A stretch of 64,000 bases of DNA from Morella rubra (taxonomy: Eukaryota > Streptophyta > Magnoliopsida > Fagales > Myricaceae), in contig CM025856.1 in assembly GCA_003952965.2 (NCBI GenBank), positions 27,537,723 through 27,601,722 of the forward strand, in the 5' to 3' direction. Below the pieces are notes generated by a model. The model did no database searches. It had not been told where the DNA came from and saw only the letters and a list, made by a program, of their open reading frames with translations. This document shows positions 1-12,080 of the stretch, piece by piece; position 1 is the stretch's first letter; each line of letters opens with the position of its first letter. The position numbers and the translations under genes are program-made.

Positions 1-756
1 ATGGCAGCTATATGTTTTGTCCCGAACCACACCGCCAATACATTTTCTTACTGCGCCATTTCAGTCCTCGACAACATATTTCCAGTTGGTTTGGAGGAAA
101 GAACACAGAAGTAGGAATTGGCATGCGCATATAGGGCCTTTTGGTATTACCATGTAGCCTAACAGGATCGCTGAGCGCTGAAGTAATGTTTGCATCGAAC
201 AATTCAGGGATGTTTTGTGAATATGTCGTGCTGCAAAGTCGAATGCCGAAAAGGGAAAACTAGGGAACTTTTTAATACCAGTATACGTGTAATCTGACTT
301 TTGTCAGCGACAAAAACCCTGATATTGGACCGCAGCAAGGGATTCATTAGCCCCACTTCAACTAATGGTTGAAAAAGAAGAAGATCTGGATAGTCGCTGT
401 GCTTGGAGAGGACTAGATTCACTTAACTTGGCCACCAAATAAGTTGAAAACTCATTTGAGTATCATCAGGTACAAGTAAGGCTGGCTTTTGGTGTGGGCA
501 AAATAAATTTATTCCATCGGAGTTTCAACACGCAGCAAAAGTGCAGGCACTTGTTTTGAGCATTTGGTCACACTACCGTTTCTGCTGGATTTATGTATCT
601 ACAAGTCACTAACTTCCGCATAGAAAAAAGTTACTTCGAACGGAACCAAATGCAAAAGACAGGTGACGTTTAGTTATTTACAGGTGGTTGGTTCATCTAC
701 TGGTAGAAACGCCATTTTAACATATCCATAATCCTAAAGAGCAGTTTGCAAGAAAC
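1..756. other. 3' flank of the ORP4-like gene, no gene seen
   Basis: This is the downstream flank of the minus-strand ORP gene. I see only short random reading frames and no family match. The gene's 3' UTR probably occupies the right part. The A/T-rich stretch near 500-515 contains AATAAA on both strands and could hold a polyadenylation signal. Confidence 0.5.
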
Positions 757-3700
757 TCAAAGGGGCACGACTATGGGCGCTGGTGGGACCCACTTTTGAA
801 TAGGTGAGCTGTCCCACCCGCCTTCCTTGCTATGACACACTGTGAAATGTTTGGGAATCCAAGTTTCCCCTTTTGACTCTCTTTCTCTCAATAGCTCCCT
901 CTGTTTCTCCTCAACAGCTTTCTTTGATTGTCTTGCTTTCTCCCAGTCCTTGCTCAGGATGCCCTGGCTCACCTCACTCCACACCACAGCGGATTCACTT
1001 AGCCACACTTCCTATTGCCAAAAGAGAATCGCAGCTCATTGTCAGGCACAGAGAGAAACACACTCGCAAATGTACAAGAATTCTCTAGTATATGTTTTTT
1101 GCGTACACATCCGTCACGTGTATATTCAACAGCACAGAACAGACAAGGACATAAAACTAATTATGTGCCTAAGCATTCAACTGCCAAAATCATGACAGAG
1201 CTAATGTGTTCAGTTCTTCTACTAGGTAGCATGGTACCTCAGTTGAGACAAGGTCTAGTTTAGATTGTGGAGTAATTCATACTCTGTTTTTTTTCAATCA
1301 TATCATAGTGGTAATTACAAGCAAATGTAGAAATTTATCATTATGCAAAGAGAGAAAGGCAACTGTCGCATTGAAATTGGAAAATGTAGCCAAGTGATCG
1401 ATGTGATTGAATTTAAGAGGGAAGGTTCCGATTATATCTCGTAAGATACGAACCCAATAGAAATAACGAAAGAAGAAAACAGGGGAAAAGAGGGATGGAT
1501 GAGAATTACAGGTGAATCACCTTTGGATCCTTGACCATAGGAGTATTCAACCCTGAAAGGGCTTCTCTGGCATTGTATATAACTGTATATTTTCCATTGT
1601 TGACGTCCTTCACTCTGACAGTTCTGCAACAAGAAATGAAAAGGTATCATCTGGTTCTATAAGTAGCATAGGTACGCATATCGTGATTAGGAGCTATTGA
1701 TAGAGTAATGATGGGTAGAGAGGGAAGAGAACGCTTTTAGAAAGACACTTAGTGATATACCTATCCCAGTTACCATCAATTTCATAAAGAGTCTTCGAGG
1801 ATGATGACTCAAAGATCTTCCCCTTGACAGATCGATGATTTCCTTTACGCCGTAGAAAAGAACTGCTTCTATAAATTAACTCAGCTGCCAGGCCAGTTTC
1901 TTGACATTGGATTATGACATTGCCAACCCAATTTGCTCCAGGACGTGGAAGAAATCTGATCGATAGATTCGGGGAGTTCTGTACATAAGTTTCTCCATGA
2001 TTTAGTAGCTTCAGCTGCCTTTTGCCCCGCACCTCAGCTTCCACTGAAGCACCTGTATTGGTTTCTCAAAAACCTAAATACTTGCAGCTAGAGAGAGACA
2101 TCAGACAAGTGCAAAATGTATAGAAGACGTAGGTTCGAGTGTTATCTACATTGCTACATATCTGTATACACTAGTGGTGACACCACGTAGCTTTACAGCC
2201 TTTAGAAGCGTTGAAGGACAACTGCTGACTAAAACAGGTGATCAGCCAGGGTTCAAAATGGTCGTAGGAAGTGTAAACCAGCTGCTAGTAAGTAAATAAT
2301 GTTCAGTACGAAGGAATGGAATATGGATGTCTGGGTTCGAATCTCAAGGGCCCAACAAGCACACATTAAACTCCAGTTAACACAATCCAAGATAAAAATT
2401 TCTGCACATAGGCAAAAGCATTTCTCCTTTCCTCAAGGAATAGCTTTTAGGACAAAACCGCTTAAATTTAGTAAGCGAGCTTAAAACAGAAGACGACAGA
2501 CAGAAAACAAATTGCCGACTTTGGCAGCCAGCAAGGGCAACATGGACTTACATTTTGCTTTGATCCTTCGTTTTGGACCATCAGAGTGCCTGACCCACAT
2601 AATCTACACTGGGACTAATAAGACTACACAAGTGTATATTCCCACCAACCAATACTATCAGACTCTGGACCCATCTGACTATCTGAGTCCCCCAAGCCCC
2701 CCTACACAAAAATAAAAAGAAAAGAAGAAGAAGAGAAAGAAAGAATCTGGTCTGTTTATAAGTTTCCTACCTTTAACTGCTATAAATACATCAGGTAGAG
2801 GATGTTAACCAGTTAGAGTTGAAAGCAAATGCACCCTTTGAATAAATCTGGATTTTGGTGTGGACATAGGAGTGGGAAGGGGCAGCAGAAAAGAAGGGGT
2901 GAAATTCTTGAAAAAAAGTGGCTGGAATTTCAAGGTTCTTACACCACCTTCTGCTTAAATCTACCAACAGAACGCGTGATTTACCAACATTAAAATAATT
3001 TCCCAAATTGATAGGGTAAATCACTAGTCCACAATTTCAAAACCTTTCTTTTAAGATTTGACTGAAATCTTCCACTGCAGAGCATAGGAAAGCATGCATA
3101 TCCCAAACAATTATCAAGTTCAAGATTCAAAAAGGCCGTAGTTAAATTTCCGTCAGAACTGAAAAGTAAAACAATAAACAATGAGTTTGTTGAAATTCAG
3201 GTACCGTAGAATTTGGGAGTAGGATAATGACACCAAATCAATTCAAGATTTTCTTTCTCATTGGTTGCATGGAGAGCAGATACTGGAGGGTGGTGTGAGA
3301 CCTGCAGACAGGATAAGGAGGAGCTTAGCCAAAGCAAGGGAGGAAAAAGAGAGAACAAAGAAATCTGCTGCTCAAACCCGGCTAGCCTGTTCCTTCCATC
3401 AAGATCAAGTTTGGCCAATCCTGTTTGCCCTCAAGTTTCTAATAGCGTGAACAAATGAGCATAGCCAGGCCATTCAAGGCGTCTTAACTACAACATCCAG
3501 ATATGTGACAAATGATCTTCCCGTAGAAGTCATTTACCCACCCTTCCAGTGTTCCAGCTTAAAGGTCGTAGAAAGCTAATTATAGCAAACTGACAAGAGC
3601 AAAGCAATTACCTGTTCAACCAGAACATTGAGATCTCCACATGAAACATGATGCGTCTCTCCAAGAACAGGATTGTAAGGAGCGACACCGAATATCGCGG

Positions 3701-5618
3701 GACGCACGGTGGAAATGCTCCATGCTACCACGGCTATGAATCTTTCGCCGGGGCTCTCACCGCTGTTGCACCTGCTCAACATGTCAGTACCAATGCTGTA
3801 CGCTGCTTCGCCATAGCACTGAAGCTGTGACTTCGGAAGGTTGAAGAGAGGGGGAAGCTGAACTTGCAAAAACGAAAACAATGTCGTTACCACTTTTACG
3901 TAGTTGCCAACATTTGACAAACCATGGGGATAGACGAATGTGTCTTATTCATTACAGGATTCACATAATGCAAAATTTTCTCTAATTTTCACTTGGCAAT
4001 TTTAGGTCGAAAAATTTGTCCAAGTTAACAAATATGCATGAAGTTGGGATTTTATTTGCATAAGAGGGTTTACATGTGCCTAGAAAACATCAAAGAAAAT
4101 GGGTGAACCTGATGAAGTGTTACTGCGGTTGGGCAATTAAATTGTTATAGGGTACTACATTATATGGTCTCATAGGAATTTTGTGCCATTTAACATCTTC
4201 TGCGAGCAAAGATTCTATCCACTAAAGAAGCTGATTTAAAGCATTTTACGTGTTATGTGTATGAAGATCCTTGAATTGTATAGTGAAATTTAGAAGAAAA
4301 AAAATAGATACAACAAGTGGATTATATTGTTTTTTCTCATGTTGAACGAAAGTTTACATGAGCAGTATTTAATGACGTAGGGTCCACCGATTATGTCTAT
4401 CTCTTTACAAATTGTACCCTACAATTTAAGCAGAAAATTGCAAAGGATTTTAATCTAACCATATATTGGGTTGTCCTCCAAGAAGAAATTAACACAACTA
4501 AATAGAATCTTGTGACAAGTGTCGAGGGGTATTAAAAGGCCATCCTAAGTGGGCTATGTTAATTATCAACTAACGGTGGATACCGGAGCGGATGGAACCA
4601 GAATGGCCAATTCCAGTTTCGTCCCAATACTCACTGGAATGTAATTTTTTTTGCTTCGTAATTGGAATCGAAAATTCCAGTTCGGCACGTGAGTTTTTTT
4701 TTACATATTTTTTAGGGTCCTAATGAGCCAAAATATTTTTAAACCGAATTTTTAGAAGATTTTTTGTTATTCATTATAAATTAACAATAAATGTAAACAT
4801 TCATCCAAAATTTAGATTCTAAAATAAACATCAAGCAAATTTCATATGTTATACTTTATTTTGAGCCTTATATTTCTTTTTAAAAAAAAATTTCGATATT
4901 TTTTAGTTATTCATCATAAATTAACAATAAATGTAAAATATTCATCCAAAATCTTTCTAAATAAATATTCAAACAAATTCTATATGTTATACTTTATTTT
5001 GAGTACTATTTTTATTTTTATTTTTTTATAAAAAAAATAGAAGAGGAAATTCTAGTTATTCTGTCAGAATTGTCAGAATTTTCAGTTCCAGTTCATATTC
5101 TGAAAATTGTCAAAATTGACTTTTGATATACATCGGAAGTGGAATTGGAAATTCCGATTCTTATCGGAATTTTTATCTTCCCTTATTATCAATCACGTAG
5201 TTTTCAGAATGAGAATTATCAAAGTGATTTACATGAAAGTCAAACGTAAAAAAACATATTTTTTAATATAAGACAATGGCGAAAATGCAAATAATTATAG
5301 AAGAATTTGTCCAAACAATAGTGTTTTCTAAGTAGATTTGTCAAAATACTAATCCAATATAAAGTTGTCAAGTGGTGTAATATCAGGTAGAGCTGCTCAG
5401 AGGTACGCGTGTCCATATATAAAATATATTACTAAAAAGACTTGCCTGAAAGCGAGTGAGATCTGACCCTGGCATCACATTTTTAAAGAGGCTCAAAACA
5501 AGTTGAAGAGGATTAGGAGCTGCGTAATCGACATCTCCTCCTCCTCCTCCTCCTCCAACGTTAGTGGCTTGGTAAGAACAACCCTGGTCTCCACCTTAGC
5601 TTCGGTGACCTGCATCAT
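757..5618 (-). CDS. ORP4: Oxysterol-binding-protein-related protein, ORP4 type (frame break in exon 1)
   Basis: ORP proteins carry sterols or phospholipids between membranes; the short plant type is essentially one OSBP lipid-binding domain. Six exons fit: 5618-5446, 3857-3612, 3301-3205, 2052-1761, 1623-1521 and 1011-757 (stop TGA), about 388 residues, the usual length. Family landmarks are LPPLFNLPKSQLQCYGE at the start of exon 2, APYNPVLGETHH, the OSBP fingerprint EQVSHHPP across the exon 2/3 junction, GKRQLKLLNHGETY in exon 4, and KHFTVCHSKEGGWD near the C-terminus. Phases agree at every junction from exon 2 onward. Intron 1 begins CAG/GCAAGT, a GC-AG intron. Exon 1 is 173 nt and needs one more base: the ATG frame runs VVLTKPLTL into a GAG run, while the conserved continuation (LSLFKNVMPGSDLTRFQ) lies in another frame. 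The gene is either truncated at the N-terminus (ATG at 5475 is in the right frame) or carries a sequence error. Confidence 0.9.
4769..5004. repeat. Two-copy direct repeat inside ORP intron 1
   Basis: Two diverged copies, about 97 bp each, lie at roughly 4769-4865 and 4907-5004. Both read TTCATNATAAATTAACAATA and end in ATGTTATACTTTATTTTGAG. They sit in a very AT-rich block (about 4570-5200) bounded on both sides by GGAATTGGAA/AAATTCCAG-like motifs. This could be an old transposon remnant inserted in the intron; I cannot assign a family. Confidence 0.6.
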
Positions 5619-7450
5619 ATTGCAACATTTCCCCAATGTTAGGCAGCCGGGGCCCAGAGAACAAAAGAACAAGGTTTTCATAAACATCCTCTCTATCTCG
5701 GAAGCTCCTAGCCACTACATGGGGAAAGGAAATTGTTGTTTTGGATGTTCTGAGGTGAGCCCCACGCTCTGCTTCTTGTAAGAGGTCTCTCTGTTCGACC
5801 CCTGTCCCCGCCCCCCGTTTTTTCTGTAATCATCGTCTTTTTGCCCTTTATTTTGTGTGTTTTTTTGTCTTCTCTTTTTTGGAAGAGCTGTTCTGTTCTG
5901 ATGTTTTTCTTCCTGGACGGTACCGAAGGACATTCCTATCCCAAAATTTTCATTGACAAGCACAGAAATAAAATACCCTTCCTTAATTCTAACTTTTGCA
6001 GCGGTAATTAAGGACTAATTATCGTTGCAGCAGTTATATAAACAATGTTTTGCGGAAAATCAGGACACCCGTGAACAGTCTAACAGGAGAAAGTAACATG
6101 TTGATGAATATAAACTACAAATTTTAAGTGGACAAGACGAAAACACCAAATGGAGCAGGTCTAGAGATCACCAACACAGTGATGTCACAGAAACAATATC
6201 GAACCGCAGAAAGAGCATGTGCAGAGACAGATGGCTCTCGAAATCGTACCAGGAATGTCAAATGTGATGCCACAAATTTGAACAAGAAAAAAGCACAGAT
6301 ACAGAGGGTTTGTCTTTTTTTTTTTCTAAGCACATAGGATTTGTCTTCACTAGAGAAAAAAAAAGTTTCTGTACTGTGGTGACTCAGAATGGAACAGATA
6401 TTGATGTCACGCAAACGCATAATTGAACGAAAATGCGAATAGCTAGAGAAAGATGGGTCTCAAAATCGTACCAAAAAGCTCGTGTCGACTAGATTGGTGT
6501 TCATAACCAAACAGAGACAAGGCACTTTGTGGATTGAGCTGGATTCGGTGATCTAGAAGTTCAAAACTAATGAAATTGTGTGCATGCAATGCATACCCAG
6601 TGAAGCTAAAAGTTTATATGGACTCTCTGGTCCTTTGGAGTGTATAAAACCATGTAGACAGCTTTGCCCACATTTACTACACAAGGACCTGAGTTGGTAC
6701 TACGTCGTTGTGTTGACATGACATTTTGAAGGGAAAAAAAAAATCAAAGGATACTAATCGGTAGATAGCTAGGGATGTCTCAATCGATTCAACTTGAAGA
6801 GATGATAAAGATGAAAAGAGAGACAGAAAAGAATGACAGGTGATTAATTGCCATATGGAAAGAAACGCAACTAAAAGACTGTACATATAGGGACATATAT
6901 TAAAAGACCAAATAGACCATAACCAGTCAGTCTTGTTTGTTGTGGGTGGCAATTTTTCCACCATGGAAAAGATGCACCATGAAGCGGTTCCGTGTTTTGA
7001 GAACTTAACTTTATGCTTAATAAACGGACTTGCAGAGTCCGTGCATGATGGCCTATCTTGGCGTTAAAGAATCTATAACCCAGTAAACAAGAAATTAAAT
7101 AATGACAAATTAAGTGACATGCCAACTCATGCAGGCACCACCACGCAAACTCGAACTTCTCTTTTCCCATTCATCTCCCTCTCGATCGTTTTCAGAAAAG
7201 ATAGAATAATAAGATGCTTAGTCAAAAGAATACTCGGGAAACTGCTTTTGTCAATGGAAACCGCTTTTAAATGCCGGAAAACAGCCATTTTTGAAACATT
7301 TTCAAGAACTGTGAAGCAGATGATCATGATCGGATTTTTCCGAAGAACATAAAACCTGAAGCATGATGGTTTTGCTTCCGCTTCTCTGGAAACTCGACTG
7401 GACGACTTTTCTCTGCATACACACACTTTCATACATACGACATCAACCAC

Positions 7451-7493
<43 letters not shown>

Positions 7494-9870
7494 GAGAGGT
7501 ATACCATTTGAAGAGACTGAGCTGATAGACGGGAAGTACTGAAGAGGTGTTTGTTTCAGAGAACGCGTGGCTCGATGGTGCGCTGATTGAGAGGGTTAAG
7601 AGGACGATGCGAAGTTTTGCCGAGACGGGGAGACGTTGTTTGTTTCGAAAACTGTTTTGTCCAAGTTGTGGCGTAATTTTTGTTGCCTACTCCCAATCTG
7701 AGATGCTCTCCACGACGTTGTTACACTTGAAGGAAACGCCAATACGGGATATATCTAAATCATATATAAAAGAAAAGTAATCGGATTTAAATTTTTTTTA
7801 AGTAATGCATGCTATCATGGATGTCTTCATAATTGGTGAATGATACTCTAAAATCTTAAGATTTAGTACTATACAATATACACATCACCCATTTAAATTT
7901 AATCTGTCTGAATTGAATCCTCTTCCCTTGATGATAGACTCCATTCCAAAATAACGTTAGGCTCCGTCTGGGCCGATCCAAAACAACATTCAAAAGTTAA
8001 TTGCTGCCCCACCCCACCTCCGTCGATGATGGTTGGGATGCCCACTGAGGGTCGTGCCAAGGTGCATGTCGAACACGATTTCCCGTTCAGTTATGTCTCT
8101 GGATTTTTGTAGCCCATTTGATCACAATAAAATTCCTTTTTAAAGAATTATTATTGTAGTGTCTTTTTCTTGTCATTTCTCACAGAATTTATGTAGGGAC
8201 GAGACGGATTGACTTTTTACAAAACGTTGTTCATTGGACATCCTAATTAGTGTTGTTTTTTAAGTGCTAACGAAACGGACCAGTATCGCCCTCGTTTGAT
8301 AAAACACCTCAACATCAGTCACTTCAAATCGTTGTCTAAACCTCGTAAATGCCTGGTTAGATAAGCAAAGGTTTTGATTTTATTCCCATATTCATATTAA
8401 AACTGACAGCATTTAACCGTAGCTTTTCCAATCAGTTATTAATGACTTCATAAACTGCCAATATTCCTTTCTTTTTAAACAGGAAGGCTTGAGATTACAC
8501 ACAAAAAATTCTTTGATTATAGAAATGCCAAATTATACAGAAAAATAGTTGTGTGCGTATTTTTCACAAAAGTAGACCGTAGGAAGATTTTCTCGAGTCA
8601 GAATTTAAACGAAATAAAATTAAAACCATTAGTTTAATTGAATTTATGCACAATTCATTGAACAATGAAACCATTAATAAAGCATAGAACTTTCTGGATG
8701 GTACTCAATGACCTCACACGCTTTTCATCCTCTGGGGGTGTTTGGACGAAAAGATAGATTTGTTCCAAAAGGGGAAGGTAAGCATTTCAATTATAGTAAA
8801 ATCAGATTTAAAAAAAAAAAATTATAGTAAAATCAGATCAGGCGATGCGGATTAGTACAAGTCGACAACATCGTTAATTACTAGGTCAAAACAACGATCG
8901 ATATGTGTGTATTTAAGGAACACGAAAATTTGTGTACGGGCAGTTGAGTTTGGGCCGACAACAACTTGTCAATCAAAAACCCTGAAATTTATTTCACTAC
9001 GTGTGTTCCAAGATGTACGACACTCAAGACAGTGAAGCCGTCCAAGACAAAAAAGATTGTCAAAGTTGTTGCGGGGCCATTTATTTATGTGTGTGAACAC
9101 CGAACCACATTCATCTCCCCCTCCACCCGCCTATCACTATTGGCGTCAGCCCTCTTTAAAACCCTGCAACCGCCCAGGAAAAAGGAATACGCAATGAGGC
9201 AATGTATGGTAACAGAATGAGAGGTACGAGTATGGAGCTATGAGAGCCACATCTATGATGAGCGTGTGTAGCTAGAGATACGTACGAGGACTCTGTTCTG
9301 GATAAGTCAAACAAATTCTGATGGATAGGACTTCCACTTCATCAGATTTGTTAGTATTGACTTGGAACTTATTGTAATTGGCTATAGAAACATTGCTTAT
9401 TCTTATCCAGTATCAGTTGAAAAGTTTTGTTGAAGAATGACGCAGGTACATTTCATAGAGAATCAGTTGACGGAGGGATTATATCATGAAAAGCAGATCA
9501 AGCGATTGTTAAGATCAAGAACTGACATACGACAAATTAGAAGTTCGGTTTCCACTTAAAATGAGCAAATCCAATTGTAACAGAATAAAAGACAGTTGAG
9601 ATCAACTTACTGGGCCGTTCTCTTGCACATCAAAACTATAACACAGTAAGAGAGAGTACTCAAAATCTATGAGTTGTACATTGTCAGCACACAACTTAAA
9701 AGGCAGTGTTGAATTAAAATAAGAGATTGATTTTGATCATGAAGGGAAAATCTAATGACTGTTTCTGTATCAAAAAGAGAAACCCAATAATATGTTTATA
9801 ATCCAGAGTTGAGTTTTTACCACCGAAATGTTTGATCCAGTATCAATATTAGACATTTCCCGCCTGAGTT
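5619..9870. other. Intergenic region upstream of ORP and downstream of the thioredoxin-fold gene
   Basis: About 4.2 kb with no reading frame that resembles a known protein. The part just right of 5618 should contain the ORP 5' UTR and promoter. It holds a GA microsatellite at 7455-7490 and several A/T runs. The right end (about 9300-9870) should include the 3' UTR of the thioredoxin-fold gene. Confidence 0.5.
7455..7490. repeat. GA dinucleotide microsatellite
   Basis: An uninterrupted GA run of about 36 bp. Such runs are common in plant 5' leaders and promoters, but no transcript start can be fixed here. Confidence 0.9.
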
Positions 9871-12080
9871 TTACTTTGCCTGTGACGCTCCTATTCCATG
9901 ACGCTTGAAGAATTCTCTAAATCCATAGCAACTGTTGTCGTAATTGAACTGGATATGGGCACATAAAAGAACAAATAGAAAATTTTCAATATTGGGAAGA
10001 AACATAAAACCTGCAGTTATACAAGACTCTCATAGGGTATTTATCAAGTCCTACTAGTCTTTTTGCCTATGTACAGAATCCTAAATTTAAGCGACAAAAG
10101 CTGAGAATAGCTTCAGAAGACAAGCTTTAAAACTTACCGGTAGAACCTTCACAGAGTATTTTGTAATATTTGGATCAGCGACCCTTCCCTGGTTAAGTGC
10201 CTGCTCCAGAATGACAAAAATTACTGAATAACGACTCAGACAGCCTTGCATGGATCAATATTGCACCTCAAACAGACAACACGATTGAGTTGAACAATCA
10301 ATGCATTTTATTTTCAGCCATCACCGATTGTTTCATGAAGCCAAAACACATGAGATTTTTTTTCCACTCAAATGCATTAAAGGATCAGGTGTGAACATTA
10401 AACCAAAGGCATCTTGGGGATCGGAAATACCTTGATGTTCTTTAAAAAAATACCCAATGATACCAGAAAATAATCAATACGGTAAAAGTCATGCACAGTT
10501 TTTCACTACTGTAGAAACATGATTGGTCTAATATAAGAGCCAAAAAGGAAACCAAAAGAATCATAACATCCCAAAATTTGCTTTTCGCAATATACACCAA
10601 GGGGATATAGGCCACCCCTAGGTGGAGGGGGAGATCAGTAGAAGGGAAAAAGAAAAAGAAATGAAAAAACTTCACTTCCATGTGCTAGATTGCGTTCAAC
10701 ATGAGTACTCTCTCTAGCAATCTCTTAATGGAACAAAAAGAGGAGGAAAAAAAGAAAAGGCAACACATATTGAAGTAGGTGCCAGGTTGTATGACAAGCT
10801 AGATAAGAACATACACTAAAAATTTTTATCCCCTTCGACCAGTTGATCATAGAAACAAATATGGGAGGGAAAGTGAAAGATAATTTTACTACCTGTTCTG
10901 GACTATGAAAAATTTCAATGAATGGATACTCCTTCCTCTGCCGTGTTATGCAGAACCCAGGATATTTTGGACACTCAACCTGGAAAACACCAGTACAAGC
11001 ACCAAAAATTGTGGAACCAAATGTTATGGAAGCCAAGGAGGCTGATAATCATCCAACTATTTGAACTTTTTCAAAAAGTGCAAAGAATGTGATAGTTATA
11101 CCGAAATCAATGACTCATGACATGTGATTTTTAATGCCTGAGTCCGTCGCCAATAGTACTGGGACATGACTGCAGAGTTTAACATTTAATCTTCAAAAAA
11201 ATGTCGTGCAATTATAAGTTTGTTATAAAATTAATACTTTTCAATAACAAAATGTATGGTAGAACATCAGACATATATAACTACCAGGCATAAATGATGT
11301 TATGCAATCATAAGTATGAGATGAATTTTTTATTATGAGTAACAGTGTATAATAGAGCATTCACATATAACTTACACGCATAAATTTAACATGTGGATAA
11401 AACTCAGCTGCAGCTTCCTCCAATACTTTGTCGAGATGCTCTGTGTAATTACCCCTGCAGCATCCAGTAAGTAGTTAAGACTTCAAGTCAAATGATGAAC
11501 AGTTACCAAAAAGAATGGGCATAAATCACAATAACCTGATGGTAAAAGCAACAACTACAGGATAACCTTCACGAAGCAGCTGAACGAACTCCCGTTCTGA
11601 TGTAAAATGAATGACCTGTGATGGCCCAAGATCCTTTGGGTATCCGGAATAATACCTTAATTTTTTTCGAAACGTCCCATGTTAGAAAAGGATAAAGAGA
11701 GGGTGCTTTCATAGCAAACTACAGGAAGGTAATAGTGCTGTGAGCCAATGTTTCAGGAAAGCCCGTAAGTAGCATTGGGATGCAGAACAATCCAGCTCTC
11801 AAAAATATTTAGCACTCGTTCAATTTCCGCAATCCTGAAAGGCTCACAAATTAAAACAAAACGTCCTTGAAAATTTGTGATGCCCATGTTTACCATGATA
11901 ACAGTGACAGGGATCTATGATTCTATAATTAGAAGTACAATGCTCATACTTGCATGTTGCACGCAGATGGCTGATCATTCGATCAAAAAATGAAGGATCT
12001 CCCATTATGTATATTGACACACCGGACCCCCTTTCAGTACCCTGCGATTCACATTCATAGCATATGTCATTCACTGCCAT
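9871..12080 (-). CDS. Thioredoxin-fold protein without CxxC
   Basis: Six coding exons fit with matching phases: 12080-11950, 11655-11536, 11454-11376, 10979-10893, 10200-10138 and 9948-9871 (stop TAA), giving 185 residues. The start is the first ATG after an in-frame upstream TGA. Recognisable segments are YYSGYPKDLGPSQVIHFTSE (residues 45-64), YPVVVAFTIRGNYTEHLDK (75-93), VECPKYPGFCITRQRKEYPF, and SVKVLPFNYDNSCYGFREFF near the end. This is the layout of a plant thioredoxin-superfamily protein; I recall Arabidopsis At5g57230 as the counterpart. In the position where thioredoxins carry CxxC the sequence reads TIRGNYTE, so redox activity of the usual kind is unlikely. The exact function is not known to me. 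A possible extra exon lies at 11834-11753 (see findings). Confidence 0.88.

Noticed and set aside
842..1195. Plus-strand open frame of 117 codons
   Set aside because: It is antisense to the last ORP exon, whose minus-strand protein is clearly conserved.
7127..7507. Open frame of 126 codons on the minus strand
   Set aside because: Its start is the translated GA microsatellite (Leu/Ser alternation) and the rest has no family resemblance or splice partners.
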